DNA of 15,403 bases from an uncultured Bacillota bacterium (GTDB lineage: Bacteria; Bacillota; Clostridia; Christensenellales; QAND01), in NCBI GenBank assembly GCA_905208455.1, contig CAJLPK010000036.1, positions 1 to 15,403 of the forward strand, in the 5' to 3' direction. Each line of letters opens with the position of its first letter. The first letter of the stretch is position 1. Below are positions 1 through 7,431 of the stretch, piece after piece. The notes beneath the pieces were generated by a model. That model was not told the DNA's origin. It made no database searches and saw only the letters and a list, made by a program, of their open reading frames with translations. The position numbers and the translations under genes are program-made.

Positions 1-160
1 CCACCGACAGGCCCTTGGCCTTTTGGTATGTTTCCACGGCATTTTTTGTTTTCGTGCCGAAGATGCCGTCTGCCGTACCGCAGGCATATCCCTTCTCATT
101 CAGCATCCGCTGCACCAGCTCTACAACCTCGCCCTTGCTCCCGCTTTTGATTTGCTGCAT
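1..160 (-). CDS. Peptidoglycan-binding domain protein, probable endolysin or cell-wall hydrolase (partial, 5' end only)
   Basis: Only the first 53 codons are in the window; the gene runs off the left edge. The ATG at 160 follows a strong GAGGAGG Shine-Dalgarno site. The N-terminus begins MQQIKSGSKGEVVELVQRML and continues with the typical PG_binding_1 pattern: a G-x-x-G-x-x-V-x-x-L-Q-x-x-L helix, then G-Y, then the D-G-I-F-G turn and a T-x-x-A-V-x-x-Y-Q helix. This family binds peptidoglycan and is often attached to amidases or lysozymes. Lying 11 bases after the last tail gene of a Gram-positive siphovirus, it most likely opens an endolysin. The catalytic domain is outside the window, so the enzymatic class is unknown, and a stand-alone binding protein is also possible. 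Confidence 0.8.
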   Translation of the reverse strand, partial: MQQIKSGSKGEVVELVQRMLNEKGYACGTADGIFGTKTKNAVETYQKAKGLSV

Positions 161-171
161 GATGTTCCTCC

Positions 172-342
172 TCATCTCCCTTGAAATTCTTCCAGTGTAC
201 ACAGCATTTGCTTTTGTTCCTCCGTCAGCTTTGTATACGGTTCTACCGCCTTTGTAAAACCTATCCCCTCTGTCTCCATGCTTGTCAGTACCGCTCTTGC
301 TGTGATGCGCAAAAACACGTTCCCCAGTTCTGCGATCTTCAT
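172..342 (-). CDS. Small hypothetical phage protein (56 aa) between tail and lysis genes
   Basis: This 56-residue protein begins MKIAELGNVFLRITARAVLT. An in-frame start exists at 357, but the ATG at 342 is better placed after the GGGGGATGAGAGG purine tract, so I choose 342. That start lies 4 bases after the stop of the upstream gene (347). The sequence is mostly helical, with a central GIGFTKAVEPY stretch and a C-terminal TEEQKQMLCTLEEF helix. It has no transmembrane segment, so it is not a holin. Its position after the last tail gene and before the lysis gene is where XkdX-like short proteins often sit, but I see no convincing XkdX signature. Function unknown. Confidence 0.7.
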   Translation of the reverse strand: MKIAELGNVFLRITARAVLTSMETEGIGFTKAVEPYTKLTEEQKQMLCTLEEFQGR

Positions 343-346
343 CCTC

Positions 347-655
347 TCATCCCCCATATACCATCAGTGCCATCGCTTCCTCGATGTCCGATACCCTCTT
401 AGACAGGCTTTGCCCCATTGTTTCCTCCAGCTCCCTTTGCAGCTCTTCCCCGCTTCGTTCCACCATCGTTCCTTTTACGATTTTGTATTTGTATGGCCCT
501 TGATCGGTATGCACAGCGTACTTTTCATAGGGGTACCTATGATTCTCCTCCGTCCCTTCCTCTACCACCACATCCGTTTCCGACGGCTTCTCCGCCGCGT
601 CTGAAAAAATCTTGATCACGATCCCGTTTTCATCCGTCCGAGCATATATTTTCAT
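347..655 (-). CDS. Hypothetical phage tail-region protein (102 aa)
   Basis: A 102-residue acidic protein starting MKIYARTDENGIVIKIFSDA. The ATG at 655 is preceded by AGGAGGG and lies 11 bases past the end of the BppU-like gene. The first 65 residues look like a compact beta-rich domain (IVIKIFSD, DVVVEEG, KYAVHT, YKYKIVKGTMVERS). From about residue 68 (GEELQRELEETMGQSLSKRV) the protein is a long amphipathic helix, possibly coiled coil. Proteins of this shape commonly follow the receptor-binding or baseplate gene in clostridial prophages. It may be a tail accessory protein or chaperone for the protein encoded upstream. The exact function is not known to me. Confidence 0.75.
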   Translation of the reverse strand: MKIYARTDENGIVIKIFSDAAEKPSETDVVVEEGTEENHRYPYEKYAVHTDQGPYKYKIVKGTMVERSGEELQRELEETMGQSLSKRVSDIEEAMALMVYGG

Positions 656-666
656 GCAACGCCCTC

Positions 667-1725
667 CTATCTGTATTTCCCTTTTGCTTCAAACGCAAAT
701 ATCATCTCATATCCGTCCTTGGTCGGTGCTATTTTTACCAGGCCCGGCGTTGGCGTTTGCGTGGTCGTCCCGCTCTCCCGTATCACCTGGATCGTAAGCC
801 CGTCATAGTTTTGCTGCGTAACCAAGCAGGAGGGGATCTCTGTAAATGCGAACGGATACAGAACCGGCTGCCCTGTTCCATAAACCAATGAGCCATTGGC
901 GTCCCATATATTGTCGATGTCTATCGTCTGGGATGAGTTTCCCCAGCATTCCATCAAGCCGCTTTCCCATTTCCGATACCGCCAGATCCCGCTTGTCCCT
1001 TCCTCCACGATGTAATCATTTGGGGATGTTGCCGCATTCCACTTGTTCTTGTCAGCTTGCGTCACATGGATTTCCGTATTTCCTGTATGCGTGTTTAGGT
1101 CGCCTTGCAGCGATTCGATTTCCTTATCCAGTTCGCTCTTGTTGCTCGTTACGGTATTTTGCAGGCTTGCAATTTCTCCATCCAATTCGCCTTTGTTGCT
1201 CGTAACTGTTTCTTGTAAGGCCGTAAGCTCATTATCCAAGCTGGATACGTTTTGGTTTGTCTGCGTAAGGCCCGCCTGCACCGCCGCCACCTGTTCATAA
1301 TAGGTGGAAAGGTCAGACATATACGCCGAAAGCGTTGCAAACTCAGAGGACGATACAATCGCGTTGGCATTGACGCCCACAGCGATATACAGCCTGGGAC
1401 CTATGATCTCCAACACATCCGTGCCGCTGCGCACCATCACCCGCGTATCGTTGACAATGCCGGGGGCAATGGCAGCCTGGCCAGAAAATGTGCAGGTGCA
1501 TTCGCCTGGATTTTCCGTGGCCTGGCATACAAGAGATACATGAAATCCGTCCGGCTTGTCATATTCAAACGAAAGGCTCTTGCCGGTCAAATCTATCGTT
1601 GTCGCCTGATCCAGCAGGCGGAAGGTTATCGTTCTGGTATCCGATTCTCCCTGCGTAATGAGCACCGGCGGGATCATCTTTTCATTTTCCCGCCAGGTAT
1701 ATAGGTTGATTGTCTGCTGTACCAT
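667..1725 (-). CDS. BppU-like baseplate upper protein / receptor-binding tail protein
   Basis: A 352-aa protein. Residues about 1-120 match the expectation for a BppU N-terminal domain: LITQGESDTRTITFRLLD, then IDLTGKSLSFEYDKPDG and a region ending in ISP-like GPRLYIAVG. BppU docks the adsorption apparatus to the baseplate. Residues about 130-215 are coiled coil with a duplicated 18-residue unit (170-187 and 188-205). Then comes a HVTQADKNKWN motif (about 220-230) typical of phage tail fibres, followed by a beta-rich C-terminal head (about 238-352) that I infer contacts the host surface. The ATG at 1725 lies 2 bases past the stop of the Tal gene, with its GGTGGGGG site inside that gene. Trimeric assembly is inferred from the coiled coil. 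Confidence 0.8.
   Translation of the reverse strand: MVQQTINLYTWRENEKMIPPVLITQGESDTRTITFRLLDQATTIDLTGKSLSFEYDKPDGFHVSLVCQATENPGECTCTFSGQAAIAPGIVNDTRVMVRSGTDVLEIIGPRLYIAVGVNANAIVSSSEFATLSAYMSDLSTYYEQVAAVQAGLTQTNQNVSSLDNELTALQETVTSNKGELDGEIASLQNTVTSNKSELDKEIESLQGDLNTHTGNTEIHVTQADKNKWNAATSPNDYIVEEGTSGIWRYRKWESGLMECWGNSSQTIDIDNIWDANGSLVYGTGQPVLYPFAFTEIPSCLVTQQNYDGLTIQVIRESGTTTQTPTPGLVKIAPTKDGYEMIFAFEAKGKYR
1111..1218 (-). repeat. Tandem 54-bp coding repeat (2 copies) in the coiled coil of the BppU-like gene
   Basis: Two adjacent copies encode L-Q-x-T-V-T-S-N-K-x-E-L-D-x-E-I-x-S (residues 170-187 and 188-205). The protein copies are nearly identical, while the DNA copies differ at several third positions, so the duplication is not very recent. 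The unit is 18 residues, which is not a multiple of 7. This suggests a coiled coil with a stutter, or length variation by repeat gain and loss. Confidence 0.8.
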
Positions 1726-1726
1726 C

Positions 1727-3364
1727 TCATACCCCCACCAAATAATATTTGCCGTTTTCGTACTGCCACGCGGCGCTGCGGTTCTGGAATGTAAACGATT
1801 CCGCTGCCCCTACATGGTTGCTTTCCACAAGCGTTCCGCTCAATACCGTGTTGTTGTCCTGTAATCCGTCTGAATTTGTGTGCGCTATTGTGACAGTGCC
1901 GTCCGTCTCCCCTCCGCTTTCAGTGGATGTCAATTCTATTGTGATACGATCCCCTTGCGAAAACTGGATGCTTCCGTTGGAAAACACCGCGTCCCTCTGC
2001 CCGCTTTTGCAGCGGATGATGCCGTTTTCCAAATCGAATTGAACGTCCCCGTCCAAGCTTTGCAAAATGCCGCTTTGAATGAGGTTGGCAGACAAAATGC
2101 CCACGGTAATCATGGAGGCGTTGATCTGTCCGTCCATCGTGATGGCAACATCTTCATACGGCCCGTTCCAGCCATTGCTGGAATGCCCCAGGCCCCCAGC
2201 GGTAAACCGCCACACCTTCCGGCAGGTTTCTATGCTGTCAGTATCAAGGATGGCCCAGCCGTTCGGGTGCCCATCCTCCCCGTTTGTGACGATATAATGG
2301 CCGCCGAGGTTCCCCGTGATGATCTCCGTTGCCGTGTTCACCGCCGCCTGCATGATCTGCCGGAATTGGCTGTTTGGCTTTTCGATCTGCGCCTGGATGC
2401 TTTTTACAGAATCCTGGATGCTCGGCGTTACGGTGGAAAGCGTGACTTCGTTGTTTTCCGGGTAGTGCGGATACCGGGTGTATTCCGCCACCACGTGGTT
2501 GATCCGCGTACCCTTTACATCGTCAATCAGCGTTACAACATTGAATAAAGAAAAATCCTGAAAGCTGTATAGCTCAGGATTCGTCTGTGCCAAGTCCACC
2601 ACGCTGCACGAATAGGAACGAGACGGCACCGCCAGCGCCGCCAGGTTCAGCTTCGCGGCGTCAAGCAGCGATTGCGGGTCTGTGTAACGGTCATCCTTCC
2701 AGTACACCGAAATGATCTTGTCGGAATAACGGTGGTCATCCACATACGGCTTGCCGTCGTTCAGCGTTTCAAAGGTCATGCCGTCCTTGCCGTAAGCATA
2801 CATCCTGGTGGCAAACTCCGTGCTTTTCCCCTTGTAGTTCAGTTCCGTCATGTTGAGCTGCCGGGTGACGAATACGCCCATCGGCTGGTTGTTCTCCGGG
2901 ATGCACAGCGTCAGCGTTCTGGCAACATTGTCAAACCGAAACTTCACGCCATAGGCAGACGCGCACGAGGTCAGCACATCGTAGGAGGTGCCCGCCTCCA
3001 ATTCTATCGTCATGCGCGTGTTTAGGTGCGTGTCGTCGATGAGACGCCAGCCGCCGGGCAGCACTTTTTGCACGGTATTGTAGAGCGTATCGCTTCCGTT
3101 GGTAAAGCCAACGTACATATCGGATAGCCACTCGTCAATGTCGAGCTGGCATTTTACCTTGGCAGTCTCCTCGTCTGCGTCAACGGCCTTGATGATATAC
3201 TTTTGCTGCTCCACCACAGGCGCTTCCTCCAGGATATACGGGTAATTCTCATCCGTGATGGGAATTTCAAATACCAGCTCGTCCAGCCCGTCGGACGATT
3301 CCTTGATATAGTAATCATCTACATTGACGGCAGACGCCTGGTCTCCATGATAGATTTTGAACAT
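1727..3364 (-). CDS. Tail-associated protein Tal / prophage tail hub (gp27-like) protein
   Basis: A 545-aa protein directly downstream of Dit, the position of Tal (tail tip/baseplate hub) in Gram-positive siphoviruses. The N-terminal ~330 residues carry the expected hub-domain features: FEIPITDENYPYIL, KYIIKAVDADEE, then LPGGWRLIDD and a YGKDGMTF strand. Residues about 310-345 form a helix (PSIQDSVKSIQAQIEK). Around 405-435 is the frequently seen ITMDGQINASMITVG...SANLIQSG motif that links Tal to fibre-like C-termini. No lysozyme or peptidase motif is visible, so this looks like a structural, non-enzymatic Tal. The start at 3364 is fixed by AAGGAGG. C-terminal residues 440-545 are beta-rich and may attach the BppU-like protein. 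Confidence 0.85.
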   Translation of the reverse strand: MFKIYHGDQASAVNVDDYYIKESSDGLDELVFEIPITDENYPYILEEAPVVEQQKYIIKAVDADEETAKVKCQLDIDEWLSDMYVGFTNGSDTLYNTVQKVLPGGWRLIDDTHLNTRMTIELEAGTSYDVLTSCASAYGVKFRFDNVARTLTLCIPENNQPMGVFVTRQLNMTELNYKGKSTEFATRMYAYGKDGMTFETLNDGKPYVDDHRYSDKIISVYWKDDRYTDPQSLLDAAKLNLAALAVPSRSYSCSVVDLAQTNPELYSFQDFSLFNVVTLIDDVKGTRINHVVAEYTRYPHYPENNEVTLSTVTPSIQDSVKSIQAQIEKPNSQFRQIMQAAVNTATEIITGNLGGHYIVTNGEDGHPNGWAILDTDSIETCRKVWRFTAGGLGHSSNGWNGPYEDVAITMDGQINASMITVGILSANLIQSGILQSLDGDVQFDLENGIIRCKSGQRDAVFSNGSIQFSQGDRITIELTSTESGGETDGTVTIAHTNSDGLQDNNTVLSGTLVESNHVGAAESFTFQNRSAAWQYENGKYYLVGV

Positions 3365-3373
3365 ATTGCCTCC

Positions 3374-4036
3374 TTACAAATACGCCGGATAATATGCAAC
3401 CGTCACAGGGTCTGGCGTATCAAAGCGGTTTTCTCCCGGCACAAGCGAGGGAAAGCTGAGAAATTCACAGCGCTGCGCGCCCGGTGCGCCGTTGATAAGC
3501 ACCCGTTTGTCAATGCCGTCAAAGCACAGCACATCACCCGCCTGCACATTGTGAAACACGGCCCCGCCCAGCTCGTAGGTCTCCGACGCTTGGCTTGCCT
3601 TGGCCGTCAGCCGGCAGTCGGTATACGGCATAGAGCTTTCGCAGTATACCGTATTGGCTATCACTTCAATCAAGGGCCCGTGCCGCATCCCTGTCAACGT
3701 GTATTCACATTCCGCCAGCTGCGGGCCCTGAAACGCTGGATCGTCAAACGCATCCAGCACCGCAGAATAATAAAAGCCATCCGGCAAAAACAGCTCGCAC
3801 TTGCCCAGCATCAGCCTGTCCATGTACGATTTGCGCAGCATGATGTCCGCATGATCCCGCCCCGCAATGACAAAGGGCAGCGTGATTTCCCGCATGCCCA
3901 AAATCTGAGAGGTCATGGTAAAGGTCGTGCTGTTTCGTCCCAAAAGGGTCTGGGTATCCAGCTCCGGCATGCCCACGGTATAGTCCGCCGTCAGCTTTGC
4001 GCCCCAGCGCTCCGGGTCAATCCCGTTGATGGTCAT
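3374..4036 (-). CDS. Distal tail protein (Dit), siphovirus tail component
   Basis: A 220-aa protein whose start overlaps the tape-measure stop by one base (TAATG), with GGGAGG upstream inside that gene. The N-terminus (MTINGIDPERWGAKL), followed by a core with MTSQILGMREITLPFVIAG and later LMLGKCELFLPDGFYYSAV, fits the Dit/phage tail family. Dit forms a hexameric ring connecting tail tube and baseplate hub. The C-terminal half (about 130-220) is beta-rich and ends in a VTVAYYPAYL strand, consistent with the galectin-like domain. Length and place between the tape measure and Tal genes agree with the assignment. Confidence 0.85.
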   Translation of the reverse strand: MTINGIDPERWGAKLTADYTVGMPELDTQTLLGRNSTTFTMTSQILGMREITLPFVIAGRDHADIMLRKSYMDRLMLGKCELFLPDGFYYSAVLDAFDDPAFQGPQLAECEYTLTGMRHGPLIEVIANTVYCESSMPYTDCRLTAKASQASETYELGGAVFHNVQAGDVLCFDGIDKRVLINGAPGAQRCEFLSFPSLVPGENRFDTPDPVTVAYYPAYL

Positions 4037-6369
4037 TACATCGCCTCCCAGCTTTGTTGTTCGCCCATATATACCGCAGTGGCCTTGGCGATCTGCCGTC
4101 CGTTCAGATACAGCGGTACCTGGATCACCGTTTCCGAAAGCCCATGCTTTGCGCCCATCTGCCCGCTCAAGGCCGATTCCATGCCCTGCAAGCCGCCCAT
4201 TTCGGTAAATGCCTGGTTTTCCTCGCGGGTCATCACGCGCTCGCCGATATGCAAAAGCGCCGGAAAATCATCCGCCGGCACATAGTCCATGCCCACCTTC
4301 AAGCGCGGAAGGGTTACGTTTGGAATGGCTGGGATCTCCGGCAGCCCCGTCCATGTCCAAATGCTGGAAAGGCCGGAGGTAATGCCATTGATAACGCTGA
4401 TGATTGCATTGATCACGATTTCAAAAAATCCGGGAATCAAGTTGATGACAGACTTAAACGCCGAAACAACACCGTTCCACGCCGCCTCCCAGTTCCCTGT
4501 AAACACGTTCTTGATAAAGGTGATAATGCCTTCAAACACGCCCTTTACGCTGTCTATCACGCCTGCAATGATGTCAAACGCGCCTTTCAGCGTGCCCGTC
4601 AACAGCGACGCAAGGCCGTTGATCACGGGTGTCAGCACGTCCATGATGGTGCTGATCAGGCTGCCCAGAATGTCTATGATGGGGCGGATCGCCTCCACCA
4701 CCGTAGCCAGTACCGGCATGATCCCTTCAAACAAGCTCATCAGCGCCGGAAGGATGGCGGATACAATGCTCATCAGCGGCTCTAAAAGCGATTGCAAAAC
4801 GCCCATCAATGGGGTCAGCAGCGATTCAATTAGTTCGCCCAGCGGCTCCATCAGCTCTGCGATGAAGTCCATCATTTCCTCCAAGGGCTCCATCAAGTCA
4901 CCGGTCAGCTCGCCCAGCACTTCCAAAACCGGGGCCAAAAGGCCGGATAACAGCTCCAATATGGGGGAAACGACCTCCATCAGCGTTTGGAGAATCGGAA
5001 TCAGCATCTGCCCTACCGGGACAAGCACATCGTCTTGCAGCTTGCGCCCCATAGCTTCCAGCTGGTTTGTGATGTCGTCGTATTTGACCTCTTTGATGCC
5101 GTCCATCGCGCCCGCTGCGTCGTAAGCGCCGTCCTCAATAGAAGCAAGCTGGGAGATAACCTCCGGGCCTAAATCCTCCCACATCGTGCCAAACAGCGCC
5201 ACGCCCGCCTGGTTCTGTGCCAGCGGATCTTCCATGTTTGCTAGGGCCTGAATGGTTTGATCGAACGCTTCCTTGGCAGTATCTCCACCGGCAGCAAATT
5301 TGGCAGCCATTTCGTCCGCATTTAGTCCTATGGCCTCAAAGCCCTGCTTTGTTGTTTCCGATCCGTCTACAACACGAACGCTAAGCTCTTTGACCGCATC
5401 GCCTATCTTGTCTAGGTTGAATGCGCCGGTTTCCGCACCCTTCTGCATGATTTTGAACATATCGTCCGCATCCAGGCCCACTTTTGCAAACTGCACGGAA
5501 TATTCGCTGATGCTGTCCAGCAGTTCCCCGGAAAAATCCAGGCCGTTTTGTGCGCCGGCGGCAATCAGGCTCATAGCAGTATCGCCGTCAATGCCAAACT
5601 GCGTGACCATTGCGTTTGCGGCTCTTACGCTTTCCTGGATGTCGTAACCAAATGTATCCCGAAGCGCAAAGGCGCTCTCTGTGATGTTTTGCAGATCCGC
5701 TTCTGCCAAATCGCCCATCTGTTGGCGAACTGTTGCCATCGCACCGGCAACATCTTCAAAGCTCTCGCCGTAATTGTTTGTGTAAATATCGCGCAGCACA
5801 TCTTCGTAGTCCGCCATTTCAGATTCTGCCAGCCCGGTAGATGCCTGCAGATCGTTCATCGCCTTGTTTAGGTCGTTGGCAGCGCTTACGCCCGCGACAC
5901 CCAGCGCCGCAGCGCCAGCTCCTATGCCGAGCGCCAGGCCCTTGCCGCCCAGGCCGGAAAGCGCCTTTTTCAATTCGCCTGCGCTGCCTGCCACGCTACC
6001 CAGGGCGGATACGCCGTCGTTGCCCAAGTCAACCAGGCTAGAGGCCAAATCACCCGCCGCGCCTTTCACATCGCTAAGCTGGCTTTCCGCCTCATTTGCC
6101 GCGCTTTTCACCTCATCCAAACCGCCTGCGTCTATGCCGGAAAGCGCCTTATCCACATCCTTGGCGGCTTTCTCCGGCTTTGCCAGGCTTTGTGCGCTGT
6201 CGCCTGCGGCCTTGGATACCTCAGCAGAGGCTTCCTGCGCAGACTTTTTCACGGCGTCCCCGCCGCCCTGCGCCTTTTTCCGTATGGTCTGTTCGGCGCG
6301 GTTTAGGTCTTTTTCTAAATTGCTGTCGTCCGCCCGTACTTCATAAATGACCTTGTTTCCGTCTGCCAT
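4036..6369 (-). CDS. Tail tape measure protein
   Basis: A 777-aa protein, the longest in the window, with a strong GGGAGGTG site before ATG 6369. It sets tail length and is ejected during infection. Residues 1-140 are charged, Ala-rich helix. Residues about 145-165 form a Gly/Ala-rich hydrophobic segment, and about 165-420 fit the PhageMin_Tail-type domain (for example AGAQNGLDFSGELLDSISEY). Residues about 450-670 are strongly hydrophobic with prolines spaced mostly 11 residues apart, followed by ...GVFEGIITFIKNVFTGNWEAAW. The C-terminus carries MDYVPADDFPALLHIGERVM, typical of tape measure C-termini. I see no cysteine in the whole protein. The modest length suggests a rather short tail. Confidence 0.95.
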   Translation of the reverse strand: MADGNKVIYEVRADDSNLEKDLNRAEQTIRKKAQGGGDAVKKSAQEASAEVSKAAGDSAQSLAKPEKAAKDVDKALSGIDAGGLDEVKSAANEAESQLSDVKGAAGDLASSLVDLGNDGVSALGSVAGSAGELKKALSGLGGKGLALGIGAGAAALGVAGVSAANDLNKAMNDLQASTGLAESEMADYEDVLRDIYTNNYGESFEDVAGAMATVRQQMGDLAEADLQNITESAFALRDTFGYDIQESVRAANAMVTQFGIDGDTAMSLIAAGAQNGLDFSGELLDSISEYSVQFAKVGLDADDMFKIMQKGAETGAFNLDKIGDAVKELSVRVVDGSETTKQGFEAIGLNADEMAAKFAAGGDTAKEAFDQTIQALANMEDPLAQNQAGVALFGTMWEDLGPEVISQLASIEDGAYDAAGAMDGIKEVKYDDITNQLEAMGRKLQDDVLVPVGQMLIPILQTLMEVVSPILELLSGLLAPVLEVLGELTGDLMEPLEEMMDFIAELMEPLGELIESLLTPLMGVLQSLLEPLMSIVSAILPALMSLFEGIMPVLATVVEAIRPIIDILGSLISTIMDVLTPVINGLASLLTGTLKGAFDIIAGVIDSVKGVFEGIITFIKNVFTGNWEAAWNGVVSAFKSVINLIPGFFEIVINAIISVINGITSGLSSIWTWTGLPEIPAIPNVTLPRLKVGMDYVPADDFPALLHIGERVMTREENQAFTEMGGLQGMESALSGQMGAKHGLSETVIQVPLYLNGRQIAKATAVYMGEQQSWEAM

Positions 6370-6382
6370 CGATTCACCTCCC

Positions 6383-6982
6383 TTATGCCTGCGCCATCCT
6401 CATCAACGCTTTTGCAAACGCTTCCATGGATTCCTTTGTGCGCCGTTCCCGCTCCGCCTGCGGCACCTTGAGCGCCACTTGCAGCTTGGCCCTGGAAAGC
6501 GCCTGCCTGTACTCTGCATTGTGCTTGGTCGGCTTTGGCATGGGCTGCGTGCGAATCTTGATGATCTCCATCATGCGGGTGTTTTCCGGCAAGCCTTTGA
6601 ATAAATACAAAAAGGCCCACCAATGGAGCCTTCCTTGTTCCTTGAATAAATCCATGCCGTATGCCTGCCGGTAGGCCGCATAGATATATGGCGCATCCTG
6701 TATAAAACCAAACGATTTCTCGCTTCGTTTTTTCTCCTGTTCGTTCGGAAACAAAATCGTTTCCGCGATGTGCCGGACTACCCGGCCTTGATACGCTATA
6801 TCGCCGCTTTTCCGCTTGACAAGTACGGCATAGGCATACATGACCTTTTCTTCCTCCGTCCTGTCCGCGTCGTCAAAGACAGACAGCACATCCAGTACGT
6901 TGTCAAAATACGGCGCGATTTCCAGCGTTTTTCCTTCAAATTCCACGGTATACGGCAGCGGATCACAGAGCCGCTGCGTCAT
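6383..6982 (-). CDS. Bacteriophage Gp15 family protein (tail assembly)
   Basis: A 199-aa protein in the position of the second tail assembly chaperone, between the first chaperone-like gene and the tape measure gene. Its composition fits the Gp15 family: N-terminal CDPLPYTVEFEGKTLEI, a central LFPNEQEKKRSEKSFGFIQD and Y-I-Y-A-A-Y-R-Q-A-Y-G-M-D-L, then LHWWAFLYLFKGLPENT and a basic C-terminal helix. The ATG overlaps the upstream stop by four bases (ATGA), suggesting translational coupling; its own ribosome site is weak. Gp15 proteins are thought to act in tail assembly together with the upstream gene, by analogy with lambda gpG/gpGT. Confidence 0.85.
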   Translation of the reverse strand: MTQRLCDPLPYTVEFEGKTLEIAPYFDNVLDVLSVFDDADRTEEEKVMYAYAVLVKRKSGDIAYQGRVVRHIAETILFPNEQEKKRSEKSFGFIQDAPYIYAAYRQAYGMDLFKEQGRLHWWAFLYLFKGLPENTRMMEIIKIRTQPMPKPTKHNAEYRQALSRAKLQVALKVPQAERERRTKESMEAFAKALMRMAQA

Positions 6983-7389
6983 TTCTTGCGTGCCTGCCTT
7001 TTGATTTGCTTGCGCGCTTGCGTCATTTGCTCTACCTTCTGCCGCTGGTACATCTGCATAGCAGGCAGCACAGTGTACAAGATGTACGGCAATATATCCG
7101 TTAGCATATCGGTATACTGTCCCTCATAAAATCGGAGAATATCCCCCGCTTCCCGTTCCCCGAACACGGCGGCAAACATCGCGATGACGGCATTTCCGTA
7201 CGCTTCCAGGTTGTCCGGGTTTTTCTTGTCCTGCTGTATCGCCTTTTCCGCCTCGATCAGCGCCATTTGCGCCTTGCGGATCAGCGACGCGCTGCGCTCA
7301 AAATGGATGTTTACCGCAATGGTCAGCCGCTTGTCTCCGTCCTCTAGTTCCAGGGTATCTACAAATGGCCTTGTACGCTTTATTTTCAT
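6979..7389 (-). CDS. Putative tail assembly chaperone (gpG-like)
   Basis: A 136-aa protein between the major tail protein and Gp15 genes. I choose ATG 7389, right after a GGGAGG site; an upstream in-frame TTG at 7401 would lie inside the terminator's T-tract. The N-terminal ~35 residues are beta-like (FVDTLELEDGDKRLTIAVNI), the middle is helical (SLIRKAQMALIEAEKAIQQD; FGEREAGDILRFYEG), and the C-terminus is very basic (ARKQIKRQARKK). Position, size and architecture fit the first tail assembly chaperone. I see no canonical slippery heptamer at the junction with Gp15, so a programmed frameshift fusion is not supported. Confidence 0.75.
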   Translation of the reverse strand: MKIKRTRPFVDTLELEDGDKRLTIAVNIHFERSASLIRKAQMALIEAEKAIQQDKKNPDNLEAYGNAVIAMFAAVFGEREAGDILRFYEGQYTDMLTDILPYILYTVLPAMQMYQRQKVEQMTQARKQIKRQARKK

Positions 7390-7399
7390 GCTTCCTCCC

Positions 7400-7430
7400 A
7401 AAAAATGCGGAAGGGGTACGCCCCCTTCCG
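7400..7430 (-). terminator. Intrinsic terminator after the major tail protein gene
   Basis: A perfect 9-bp stem, CGGAAGGGG pairing with CCCCTTCCG (7408-7416 with 7422-7430), has a 5-nt loop. On the minus strand it is followed by CA and six Ts (7405-7400). It lies two bases after the major tail protein stop codon, and the T-tract runs into the ribosome site of the chaperone gene. It would lower transcription of downstream genes relative to the abundant tail tube protein. Confidence 0.85.
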
Positions 7431-7431
7431 T

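Noticed and set aside
3203..4285. Long plus-strand open frame of 360 codons opposite Dit, Tal and tape measure genes
   Set aside because: It spans three convincing minus-strand genes, its product is rich in Arg/His/Pro/Cys as expected of an antisense shadow in GC-rich DNA, and it resembles no family.
6315..6623. Minus-strand 102-codon frame overlapping the end of Gp15 and the start of the tape measure gene
   Set aside because: It overlaps two well-supported genes in another frame and has a shadow-like composition rich in His, Gln and Ala.
6979..6982. Programmed frameshift between the tail chaperone and Gp15
   Set aside because: The junction is a simple ATGA overlap and no canonical slippery heptamer was seen near it.
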